Shown here piece by piece: positions 51,840-63,076 of a stretch of DNA of 64,000 bases. The notes under the pieces are model-generated. The model saw nothing but the letters and a program-made list of their open reading frames with translations, was not told the DNA's origin and ran no database searches. Numbering within the stretch: position 1 is the stretch's first letter; each line of letters opens with the position of its first letter. Source of the stretch: Nemertoderma westbladi (lineage: Eukaryota > Xenacoelomorpha > Nemertodermatida > Nemertodermatidae); contig JAUCBJ010006410.1 of assembly GCA_032718475.1 (NCBI GenBank), positions 1 to 64,000 on the forward strand, in the 5' to 3' direction. A program made the translations under genes and the position numbers.

Positions 51840-53012
51840 AATTGGATAGGTGCAAAAATGCACAACGAGCAACAATGACCAACAATAAGCAACAAATGAA
51901 CAATGAGTAACAAAACAACGAGCAACAATGAGTAACACAACGAGCAACAATTAGCAACAACGAGTAACATTGAACAATAATAAAGTACAACAACGAGTAA
52001 TAATGAGCAACAACGACTGAACGAGCAACAATGAGCAACAACGAGTAACAATGAGCAACTACGACTACTACGAGTAACATTGAGAAACAATGAGTAACGA
52101 GCAAAAATGAGCAATAATAAAGTACAACAACGAGCAACAATGAGCAACAGCGAGAAACAACGAACAACAATGAGCAATAATGAGGAACAACGACTGAACA
52201 AGCAACAATGAGCAACAACGAGTAACATTGAGAAACACCGAGCAACAATGAGTAATAATAAAGTACAACAACGAGCAACAATGAGCAACAACGAGAAACA
52301 GCGAGCAACAATGAGGAACAACGACTGAACGAGCTATAATAAAGTACAACAACGAGCAACAACGAGTAACAATGAGTAATAATGAGCAACAACGAGCAAC
52401 AATGAGCAACAACGAGTAACATTGAGAAACACCGAGCAACAATGACTGAATGAGTAATAATAAAGTACAAAAACGAGCAACAACGAGAAACAGCGAGCAA
52501 CAACGAGAAACAATGAGGAACAACGACTGAACGAGCAATAATAATAAATAGTACAACAACGAGCAACATTGAGAAACAACGAGCAACAATGAGCAATATT
52601 AAAGTACAACGACTAAACGAGCAACAACGAGTTATATTGAGCAACAACGAGATATATTGAGCAACAATGAACAATAATAAAGTACAACAACGAGCAACAA
52701 TGAGCAACAACGAGTAATATTGATCAACAACGAGCAACAATGAGCAATAATAAAGTACAATGAGAAACAACGAGCAACAATGAGGAACAACGTTTGAACG
52801 AGCAATAATAAAGTACAACAATGAGAAACAATGAGCAATAATGAGCAACAACGAGCAATAATAGAGTACAACGAGCCACAACGAGCAATAATGAAGTACA
52901 ACTAACGAGCAACAATGAGCACCAACAAGCAACAATGACCAACAACGAGCAACAATGACCAACAATGAGAAATAATAAAGCACAACGAGCAGCAATGAGC
53001 AACAATGAGCAA
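51840..53012. repeat. A-rich minisatellite (acgagcaacaatgag)
   Basis: Long irregular array of 9-24-base words such as acgagcaacaatgagcaaca and aataataaagtacaacaac. The - strand gives long Leu/Cys/Ser-rich frames (up to 409 codons) because stops are rare in the repeat. These are not called as genes. Confidence 0.93.
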
Positions 53013-53298
53013 CAAACTGCGTTGAATGTGGGGGAGAGCCACGTTCAAGTGAGCGAAGCCTTAGCATATGGGTGCTATTAACGAGTTATCTGTCGTCGTT
53101 GTAAATTTTTTATCGCTAATAACTCGGTCATTCCTTGATGAAATTAAACGAAACTTAGTATGTATGTAGTCTGTCAAAAGATTAAAATAATCTGAAGTTT
53201 GGTAAAAACGAGTATTGTGTTGAACGACCTCTGACTAACGAAAGATAACATGTTAATGGGGTGGGACCCCTATCAGCTAGGTCTAGCTAAGGCTTTGC

Positions 53299-53550
53299 TC
53301 ACTTCATGCTGCGCAAAGGTCCCACAAACGTGTCCCACTCCTGCCTGAGCCAGTTGAGCCAAAACGTCATCCAGTCATCATCTTTAACCTTCATAACGTC
53401 TATCAGCTGCCCAACCGAACAATCTTTGTGCCTATTGACATGACAGTGACATTGGTTTTTCACTTTTTTCACACCTTTCAAGTACAACATTGTGGACAAT
53501 CCATCTAAGTGGGGCGTAACGCGGAGCAGAAGAGGAAACGCAGGACACAA
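53299..53550 (-). other. Short open frame inside the inner foldback (unknown)
   Basis: 83 codons on - (MCPAFPLLL...), with a Cys/His patch ('CHCHVNRHKDC') and 'DDWMTFWLNWLRQEW'. It is the only non-repeat frame inside the inner foldback. It could be a fragment of captured host or element sequence. I do not recognise it and give it little weight. Confidence 0.2.
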
Positions 53551-54599
53551 GTTAGTTTTTCGAAACTGTGCGGCGATGTCCAGTTACTTGAGTCATGTTT
53601 CATCGAAATACGTGAACGTGACAATGTATGTGCACTCAGATGGGCGATGGGCTATTCTTTTGAATATCAATGGGCTATTCTATGCTACCGTGTGAGGTAA
53701 GAATGCCAGTGCTAGCAACTTCATTATGATACGATATTCTATAGAGGATTTATAGAGTGCAGTGCAATCATTGTCCTTATCCTTAACCCAACAATTAGCA
53801 ATATACAGACTGACATAAATCAAAGAATTATGAAAGAAGTGTAACACATATGTAAGGAATAAGGAATATTTATTTTATTTAAGGAATGTGCAGATTTTGG
53901 AATACAATTGTATTCCTAAATAAGAAACCCAGGTCAAAAAGTTCTTATTTAGGGACTTTTAGTATTTATCTGTACAATTTCGATATCTTAAATAAGGTAA
54001 ATTTAAAAAATCCCCCTTATTTAGGAACTAGTCGTATTTTTGATGCAATTTTAAAACGCTTGTAGAAAAAAAACCGGACGGTGAAATGTTTTCTGGTTTT
54101 TTGCTTTATGTTCAAGAAAGACCCAACTTTTACATTGTGAAATAAAATTATGCGGTATTTTTTCCTGAAACAAGTTATTGCATATTATATCGAAAAAATA
54201 TCCAAAAAAGGCCCAAAAACCCCTAAATAAGAGCCATTTTCCTTAAATAAGAACCCACTTTTGGAGCTTATTTAAGGGTATGTTCCCTACTGATAGGAAA
54301 CAGGCCTATCCTATTTTACTTCCTATTTAGGAGTTTAACCTATCTGCTTATTTCTTATTTAAAAAAATTTATGTATTTATTTTTCGTAAAATAAGAAAAT
54401 ATATTTTCCAGCAGTTCATTCCGGATTCTGCAGTACTGACAGACTGAGCTGAGGCTTGAGCTGATAGCGATAGGGCTGGGATACTACTAGATACTACCCT
54501 GTCATCCTCTCCTGTCTTGCAGTCTAGGCTATATCAGTATATGGTTTGCAGTTTCAGATGGCCTAATACAGCAATATAACTGATATAAAACTACATCCC

Positions 54600-55045
54600 T
54601 CCAACACAGTGGGATATTTTTACAATAATTATTACAGTAATACTGTAATAATTATTGATTAATAATATTTTTAAAATAATTAATAATTATTAATGCATAT
54701 TATTTTTATAATAATTAATGCAATGTTATTTTATAATAATTAGGCCTAATGCAGTAATGATTATATATGCATCAAGCAATAATATTTTTGTAATAATTAA
54801 CAGATTAATGATTATTCATGCAATATTATTTTTACAATACCAGTAGGCTTAATTAATAATTACTTTGCTGCTTTGCAATAATATTTTAAAATAATTATTA
54901 ACTATTGATGTGATGCAATATTATTTTTACAATAACTAATAATTATTTATGCAATAATATTTTAAATAATAATTAATAATTATTTATGCAATAATATTTT
55001 TACAATAATTAATAATTATTGATGGAAAAATATTTTTACAATAAT
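54600..55045. repeat. AT-only tandem array
   Basis: Diverged units of aataattaataattatt plus tgcaataatattttt, about 45-60 bp period, in the centre of the outer foldback. Confidence 0.8.
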
Positions 55046-55384
55046 ATAGTAGGCCTATAACAGTATAATCAGATAATAGCAACAATGCCTGCAAATATAT
55101 TTCCCCCTTGACATATATCATAGGCCTATACTGCTATATATCATTAGTATCTTGTAGGCTTTTATCACGCACCCTAACTTATTTGCTTTCCTTAAATCTT
55201 CAAAAATTTACATTTATTTGCGTCAGAATATTGACTTCTAAACATGGCCAGTTTCTGAATTTCTTCATACAACATCCAAGACCTAGTAGAGAGCGACATT
55301 TCACTTTTTAAGTAAGATAAACTAAATATAACTTAGTACAGTAGTAATAAATCATCCATTCCTCAAACTGAAAGTAACTTACAG

Positions 55385-55602
55385 AGATTGGATTGGAACA
55401 AAGTTTGCAATAATAGGAACAAAGTTCGCATTGATAGGAACAAAGTTCGCAATAATTGGAACATAATTGTCCTTGAAAATTCGATAGGAACATAGTTCGC
55501 ATTCGCAAGTAGAGGAACAAAGTTCGCTACGTGTTGGAACGAAATTCGCAAAAATGCAATAGGAACAAAATTCGCAAAATAACAATAGGAACAAAATTCG
55601 CG
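55385..55602. repeat. Short tandem GGAACAAAGTTCGC units
   Basis: Around nine units of 'aggaacaaagttcgca' with variable spacers of 5-15 bases. Confidence 0.85.
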
Positions 55603-56156
55603 CCACCAGTACAGTACAGTCAGAAAGTAGGCCCTACACGAACACGAGTCTGCGAGTAGGACTACAGCAATAACACTAACGTATTTACTATATATATTGT
55701 TTTATCATTTTGCAATTTGTTAGTATTTTATTTACTACATTTAACATCGTCTTAAATTGAACTGGCAAGTCATAATTTTTCTTAATTAAGAAAAATCAAG
55801 ACATAAAATATTTTAAATAAGAAATAAGTTAAACTCCTAAATAGGAAGTCCAAAAAATATTTCCTATATAAGAAATTCTCGGAAAAAGTAACGTTTTTAA
55901 AATGGCTGTAGAAAGCGAATGCACAGATAGTTTTTTTTCTAGTTTTCACAACAAACGTAGTACCGGTATAGATGTATAGATTATCCTCCAATAACCAGGA
56001 ATTCAAATAGGCCTATGCCATTAAATTTTATTTCAAAAGATAACAAAGAAAATATTCAGAAAAATGTCAAAAATTTTCTATATATATAGGAAGCACTTTT
56101 TTCCTATATAGGAAGAAAAAAACTTCCTATTTAAGAAACCTACCCTAACTGCCTAG

Positions 56157-56584
56157 TCAGCTAGTTGAATATAATATACCCAGTCAGCCAGTACAAGCGT
56201 TATAATGGCGGAATGGGGTTTTACTTTTCAACGTATGCTATACGTAACCACCCACGTATGAGCGTACGTTACGTATCCATGTATATATACATTACATTGA
56301 GCGATTTGACATACGCCTGTATGCGTAGGCCTATGCATAGGCCTATGCATAGGCAGGCGTAGTCGAATACTGTTTCCTGATTGGTCCAGATGAGATACAA
56401 GAGAAATGTCATGCAAAACGCTTAGGCCTCAGTTAGTTAAATTATATTCGACACAGAGCCCATGGGACCGGTACATACAGTTCAATATACTAAAAAGCCG
56501 AAACAACTGGCAGACTGGAAACACATCACAGATACGACTTGGAATACTATTCCCCAGTGGCAGTGTAGTTGCGTAGTGTGGGGA
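56157..56584. other. Non-coding, with nested GCCTATGCATAGGC palindromes
   Basis: taggcctatgcataggcct repeats at about 56327-56355. No gene. Confidence 0.5.
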
Positions 56585-57415
56585 GGGGGGGGGGGGGGGG
56601 GGGGTCGAATAATGATCTTAATGAGATAGCATGAAATTTGAAACAGAGATAGTTTCTCTACCCTACTCCTTGCTGGGTGAGAATTAGAGAGAATTTTATA
56701 GAATTTTTATTTTTGCTTTCATTCTTTAGCTACAAGCGTTTGAAAGAGGTGTCTCCATCGGTATTGCGCCAGTTATTCTTCAACCTTATAGCGATTTGTT
56801 GATATTGACAGAAAGCTGGCCATGCAAGGATTCCAAATATGTATCACAAACTGAATTTCGTCGTAAAACAGCAGAGATATGGGCATTCTAAAGTTGCATT
56901 GTTTTACACCTGCGAAAAGGTTATTTTATTATATTTAAAAAATACATCATATTCTAGAACATGTTGTTTATCCCATGCAGCTGGGCTACAATGCAATAAC
57001 TCTAGGTAATCATACTATTGCATACCCATTCGTATATAAACAAAGTGTTCTAGAATATGAATTATTATTTAAATAGAATAAAATAGCCTCGCGCAGATGC
57101 AAAATCATGCACCATTTCAACGCTCATATCTTAGCTATTTTACGGCCAAATTCAGAATATGATACATATTTGGAATCCTTGTATGGTCAGCATTCCATCA
57201 ATATCAACAAATCGCTATAAGGTTGGAGAATAACTGCGCTGTAACTGGCGCAATACCGATGGAGACACCTTTTTAAAAAGCTTGTAGCTAAAGAAGGAAA
57301 GCAAAAATAAAAATTCTGGCTCACCCAGCAAGGAGGAGGGAGGTGAAACTCTCTCTGTTTCAAATTTCATGCAATCTCATTAAGATTTGTAGAAAAATTT
57401 GGGGGGGGGGGGGGG
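56585..57415. mobile_element. Foldback element between two G runs
   Basis: G20 (56585-56604) is followed by a left arm of about 350 bp, an approximately 80-bp loop, an inverted right arm to 57400 and G15 (57401-57415). Arms share 'atgaaatttgaaacagaga', 'ggtgtctccatcggtattgc', 'cttatagcgatttgttgata' and 'tattctagaac'. Both G runs are on the same strand, so they flank the element as direct repeats and are not part of the palindrome. Confidence 0.85.
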
Positions 57416-57765
57416 TCCAGGTACATATTATATTTGGTCTATATTCCAGGACATGGTGTATATGGATACTCACATCAACTCAACATCTTCACCGAATTAT
57501 TGTCTTCTGTTACTAGTTTCTTCCTCTCTCTTTCAATATACTGCATAAACACTAAACAGTCCTAATAGTCGCCTCTTTCGGAATGGGCAGTAAATCACCT
57601 CGGGCTTGGCAGCTTGGAACAACAATCCAGACTGGAAAATTGTTTGCAAAAATTAAAACGCGTGCGCAGTAAAATAATGGGTGCGCGTGCGCGGAAAAGA
57701 CCAAAAACGTGCGCCGTGCGTCGACAGAGCAAGCCTCATGTGCGCGCTCTTGCGCATTAAAAATT

Positions 57766-58074
57766 ACCTGTTTTTCTAAACATATGCTTAAACATATGTA
57801 AGTACGGAAATTTTAATTGACAATTTAATATAAAACAAAAAAATTTAAAATATAAATAATTTTAAATAATAAAAATGTAAAACTGCAATCTCGAGTACGG
57901 GAGTGTGCGCATATTGAAAATACCCTGACCCCATTAATAAGGCGGGTCTTTATGTCGCTGTATGCTTTCATGGCAGGTTAATTCAACTATTTCGTTTTAA
58001 CTACTTGGTTTCCGCACTTACATATGTTTTAACTTTTAAGCATATGTTTAGAAATACAGGTAATTTTTAGTTCA
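57766..58074. repeat. Inverted repeat, about 50-bp arms
   Basis: aaaaattacctgtttttcta and 'acatatgcttaaa', 'catatgtaagt' on the left are inverted at 58014-58074. Loop about 205 bp. Confidence 0.8.
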
Positions 58075-58904
58075 ACATTTATAAGTTTTTTTATTATCAT
58101 AACACTACTAATTGGTGATGTAAAACATAATACATGTAGTCCTGTCCTGCTGTAAGTGATTTAACACAATTTTTGATGAACAACTAAAGTATTTATTTAT
58201 TGAAGGTCACTTTTTTGTCAGATAATTACTTTGATGTTTATTACAGTAGGCCTATATCCAATCCACTTTATAATCAATAATTACCAATTCAGCGCAATTT
58301 AACATTTCACTATTCTACAAATTTAAAGTTCAATTTTCACCCATAGCTGCATAGCAGGTAATATCACATTTGAGGCACAGTGGTAAGAATTTTTTTTATC
58401 GATTCCCCTATGCCCGTGGCGTGGCGTACCACTTACAGACTTATACTTTTTTTTCAAACTTTAATGTACTTTTTTTTCAAACTTTAATGATTCCCCTATG
58501 CCCATGGCGAATCACTTATACTTTTTTCAAAAACTAAAACTGCTAATTAACTATGTATTAATAAATGGCACAAACTGCAAATTAATTTATTATTGTACAA
58601 AATGCCACAATTCCTAAAAATATGCACTGTAATATAATAATTGCTTAATAATAATTTGAGGTATACTTAAAAAAAACTTACTAAAAAATGATTGATTAAT
58701 TAAAATTTACTTGGTAAGCCATATAAATTACATAATTAACTAAAATAAACTATTATTACAAATTTATTACCGGTAATTATTGATTTCATGAATAATACTT
58801 ACTGACTCAGTATAAAATGCCACGAAAAATTACTGTAATGTAATTCACAACATAATTATATTGTAAATTATATTATTTAAAAATATATCATCAATAATAT
58901 TCAT

Positions 58905-59060
58905 CATCAGTGCGGGTAGAGAGATTGCCGCTTCCGCATCTGTTGCGTGTGCATCTCCACATGAGTTGATGAGCATCAGGTCGACGTATAGAACGAGACT
59001 TCCTCAAAGATAACTTCATTGCCATCAAGCAACGACAACACATTTGGGGTGTTTCCAGGT
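58905..59060 (-). pseudogene. Possible ISXO2-like transposase zinc-ribbon remnant
   Basis: The - strand reads 'LRKSRSIRRPDAHQLMWRC' then 'NRCGSGNLSTRTD', which resembles the 'DGYKWRCR..C...VSIRKGS' start of ISXO2-type DDE proteins common in animal genomes. It is short, and most zinc ligands and the catalytic domain are absent. Tentative. Confidence 0.25.
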
Positions 59061-60210
59061 GACGTCCGACAAATCTCTGCTAATCGTAAATCGTCAAGGC
59101 ACTTAAACTGGCAATTGTAGGCCTACTGACGGCCCATCGGTACAATTGAAAATCACCACAATTGACAGTTAAAGTGGCAAGTTTTTCTAACCAAAACAAT
59201 AAACGAGAGTGAAAAACAAGTATTTCAGGGGTATTTTGGTTTGGGGTAATTCATAGGACCGGTTTTAAAACACTGCACACACAGAAAACAGTGCTACACG
59301 GTCAAGGCAGCAAGGGATCGGACAGGGGCCTCCTAATTGGAAGCCCAGGAATTTCGCCACTAGACAGCTAGACCATACAGCTGCTTGAAAATACCAACTA
59401 GATGCGGTAAATTGCGGTTTTTAGTTGGACCGGTATAATCACCCCGCAGTTGTGGTTAGAATTCACTAGGGTATTTTAACCGGGGAGTGGGGCTAACAAC
59501 TACTGACAGACTGAACTAGGCCAACTATAACTTCTGTATCTGCCCTCTGTATCTCAATCTCACTATGAAATTCAAATTAACCTTGTATTAAATTTGAGGT
59601 AATCCCAAAATTGGGTCTATAATTTGAAATTTGAGGTATTCTTTAATTTGATGATCTCCCTGACTGTCAATTCCTGGTGTTGATTGTATCATATGATACT
59701 AATACATGACCCTGTTACTAAAAGTCTGACTAAAAGTATAAAACAAAATAAATCCTACCGGTAAGTTCATTTCATGACATTTTAGAATAATTAATTATTG
59801 TATAGTACCGGTACCTTTGTAGTGTATAGGCCTACTATATTATCAAAGTAGGCTAATTGATAAAATGAAAAAAAAAAGGTAAAAATGAAAAACATTTAAA
59901 AATTGCATATGATACCAGTAGGCCTAATGCGATTGAGGCGTTTAATTTCTAAAACAATTGGAGAATAAATAAAATATAAATTAATTATTAATTTAAAATA
60001 TAATAATACAATTCAGCAATTAAAAGTATATAATAATTTATTAGAAAAAACTACAGAACTATATTAAAAAATTATATTATTATTACATGTTCAGATATTT
60101 GTAATTCCTGTTACTCTTCTTAGCAGAGTAAACTGCTCTTTGGGACCGTTTCCTATGGTGGCTCTGATGTTCTGAAGGGCCATCACATGATTATATTTTT
60201 TTTCTTCATA
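59061..60210. other. Non-coding, no gene seen
   Basis: AT-rich. A lone aaccaaaacaataaacg (59188) matches the terminus of the 36153-36882 MITE. Confidence 0.5.
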
Positions 60211-60639
60211 CTGGTAGAACTGAAATGTCATGCGCACGAGATTTAAGAGCTGAAAAGTCGTGAGCACGAGATTTAAGAAAGTCTGGGAAATTTGCCCAAT
60301 AGGGAAATTAATTTATTTCCCTATAGGGAAATTTGTGTTTCCCTATTGGGAAATCACAGTTTTCCCTATAGGGAAATCATGGAAATCTTGGTTTTTAATT
60401 AGCCTAATTTTACATGATTTTTATTTATTTTAGACTATACATTTCCTGTTTTAATATGATTCACTATATATATATATATATATGTTCTATATATATATAT
60501 GTTTTACTATGATTCAAAATATATTGGATATTGGTACACTACCTACACTACAGTCATTTACTTTTAATCAGAGGTTGATTATTTTCATTAAAAACATCGC
60601 CTTCCCCTTATACCCATAATATTCCTTCGCCCTTTATGG

Positions 60640-63000
60640 CAATTCCCTTGCACACACTTCGAAATGGAAGACATAGACTGAAGATTACATGATAATAGTC
60701 TCAAAGAGTAATGTTTGAATTAACCAATCACCAATGTCATGCTCTCTACAGGACTCCCAAGTCTTTTTGTAAATCTGTGGACTTTAGTGAGTGGTCGAGC
60801 ATTACCTTTAGGGCTCGATCGAAGTTGGGATTTGGCCGGAGCCGGAGCAGGAGCCGGAGTTGGATAATTTGGCCGGAGCCGGAGCAGGAGTTTTTCAAAA
60901 ATTTTAAAAATGTAATTATTTATAAAAAAAAAATAAAGTATGGTTATCGTTCGCCAATCGCTCATAATCAACCATACTGCTGTACTGTAGGTCTAATTAC
61001 AGAATTAATTTCATAATTTATAGATTTACGAATTTTCAATTTAAAATTTAAGTAATTAATTTATCACGGACAGACGGCCTGACGCTGACGGCTAAAAATT
61101 ACCTACAGTACCTAACTCACTACCTACCTAACCTAACTGTACAGCAGTAAGTGTACAAGTACTGCAGTACGGTATGCTGGATGGCAGCAGTAAATGGCTG
61201 CAGTGGTACAGTGTACAATCATAGCATTTACAATTTTTTACAGTAAGGCCTACCTGTAATAGTCTGCTAGTCAGCCAGCTGGCCAGTACCAGTAGGCCTA
61301 CTGCAGTACAGTCAGTCAGTCATTGACTTTCAGACTTTTAAGTAAATACTGCAGTATTATGCTTGATATTACTGTATTGAAGCTGTACTGCAGTACTTAT
61401 AGTGTAAATAATTGTTCAGATTAGAATATGCACGAAATATAATACTTTATGAAAAAATTAACTCCGGCAATATTTTTACCGGAGCCGGAGCAGGAGCCGG
61501 AGGTGCCAAAATGGCCGGAGCCGGAGCCAGAGGCCAGAGCTCCGATCGAGCCCTAATTACCTTACATTTGTCGTGGTTAAAAATAAGTTGCCACAATTTG
61601 CTCCAGCGGTCCAGGACTTCCAAATCACTTTGTAGTGGGGCAATAGAGGTGATAAAACCGGCAGACTGGGGTCGAATATAGCACTGCCTTTGAGGTCATT
61701 GGCGAAAAGATGAATATGCTGATGAGCAGAGATGGAACATCATCCAGCATCCACGTATGTATCCAAGGAATAGGGAAAACTCCAGCAACAGTTCCCTGAG
61801 GAACACCACTGTCAACAAGTAGACATGGTGATGCTTTCCCACTGATGACCATGCATTGGTATCTACAAGAGAGAAACGCCTGAAACAAATTTAATAACTT
61901 TCCAGTTATTCCAAGCTGCCAAGGGCCTGCAATTTGACAATCTGTCTCTGGTGTGGCACTGAATCAAAGGCTTTCGGAAAGTCCAAGTACGTATCAATGC
62001 ACATGCGATCATCTAGTACTTTGAACCAATAGAAGGTACAATCAAGTAGTTGCAGAGTGTGTGATCGCCATTTCTGTCTTTCTGGAAACCGTATTGATCA
62101 TAGGGTATATGGTTATTTTCCATCATGTAGCTGTATGTTTCATTGACAATGTTTTGTTCCATAAGTTTGCAGACCACTGATGTTAGACTGATAGATCTGA
62201 AGTTTTCACGCAAATATTTACTACCATTCTTAAATTATGGAGAAATGTTGGCGAGCTTTCAATCAATTGGTAGCACTCCTTCATTCATTGACTTATAATG
62301 AAGCCAGGGGTTCAGTAATTGCACCAGATAGTGTTTTTATAACTTGTGGATAAACTTAATCAGGACCAGTAGCACCAGACCCTCTCATTTCGTTGATTGG
62401 CTGAAGAACTGATTCATTCATATGTCTGTATGTGAAGTTGATGGTAGATCTAGATATGCTGGAATTAATTTCTTGAGAATATTGATCAGAAGGAATATAT
62501 GAAAGGTCTTCGTAAATGCAGTATTGAAATATTCATTTAAAGGTGTAGCCTTTTCGATATCAGCTAGCAAACGCACCATCATTCTTCTTGAGGCACTGTG
62601 TTGCTGGTCTTGCCTTTGTCTTTGCTGTTTTGACCGTTTAAATTTCCAAAAGATTATGGGGTTACTAGGGGCATCACTTGCAATTTTACTTTCGTTTTAC
62701 CTTCTCCTGTTTAATTACTGACAAACTGAAATATATTTGTTTCTAGCTTGCTTGTAGGCTGTGACCTGTGAATGAAGAAAGTGTTTTTTTATTTTTGTAC
62801 CTAATCCAAGCATGTTCCTTAATCCTTATTTGAGATTTGACAATTCCATTTATCCACTTATGTTTACTGTGTGGAGGTCCTGACTTAGTTGGAATGATAC
62901 GTTTACATGTGGAAATCAGCTCTTTGTGAAATAAGTCCCATGATGAATGTTGTCTAATGGCTCTAAGATGGAAGCCCAATTAATAGAGCTCAGATCGTGA
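60640..63000 (-). pseudogene. Second LINE type, decayed reverse transcriptase
   Basis: On the - strand, scattered frames keep RT landmarks in order: 'PHSKHKWINGIVKSQI', 'ENFRSISLTSVVCKLMEQ', 'IPYDQYGFQKDRNGDHT', 'FLSCRYQCMV', 'DSGVPQGTVAG' and 'RWSKLWQLIFNHDKC'. This is the jockey/CR1-like RT arrangement and differs from LINE copies 1-3. Many frameshifts and stops. A MITE interrupts it between 60809 and 61555, after 'FNHDKCKV'. Confidence 0.8.
60809..61555. mobile_element. hAT-like MITE with 8-bp target duplication
   Basis: Termini TAGGGCTCGATCG (60809-60821) and its exact complement (61543-61555) are flanked by ATTACCTT on both sides (60801-60808 and 61556-61563). An 8-bp duplication and TAGGG-type ends are typical of the hAT superfamily. 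GGAGCC/GGAGCA repeats lie just inside both ends. 747 bp, no transposase. It inserted into the LINE. Confidence 0.9.
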
Positions 63001-63003
63001 GAC

Positions 63004-63076
63004 ATCGAGGGATAGTCAGCCTTCTATTATTGTTATTACTTCGAGGGATAGTCAGCCTTCTATTATTGTTATTACT
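63004..63076. repeat. 38-bp tandem duplication
   Basis: Two exact units containing cgagggatagtcagccttct and attattgttattact. Confidence 0.95.

Larger units (their letters stand above)
51001..54292. mobile_element. Inner foldback inserted in the outer one
   Basis: The arms, 51001-51430 and about 53860-54292, start CAGTAGGGAACATACCC and end in the exact complement. ATAGG at 50996-51000 and 54293-54297 is a 5-bp target duplication, present once in the uninterrupted outer arm. The arms are built of repeated CTTATTTAAG-type words. The interior is mostly a 1.2-kb minisatellite. No transposase was recognised, so it is non-autonomous or of unknown mechanism. Confidence 0.87.
50631..56156. mobile_element. 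Outer large foldback element
   Basis: The left arm consists of 50631-51000 plus 54293-54390 and is inverted at about 55780-56156. Shared blocks include 'cttcctatataggaa', 'cttcgttatcttttgaaat', 'ctatctgtgcattcgctttc', 'gagaatttcttatata' and 'cctatttaggagtttaac'. The left arm is interrupted by the inner foldback (51001-54292), while the right arm is continuous. Without that insertion it would be about 2.2 kb with arms near 460 bp. Its centre contains an AT-rich tandem and the GGAACAAAGTTCGC repeat. No transposase seen. Confidence 0.85.

Noticed and set aside
51838-53067. Long Leu/Cys/Ser-rich - strand frames in the A-rich minisatellite
   Set aside because: Stops are rare in the repeat and several frames are open together; no domain, start context or non-repeat coding flank.
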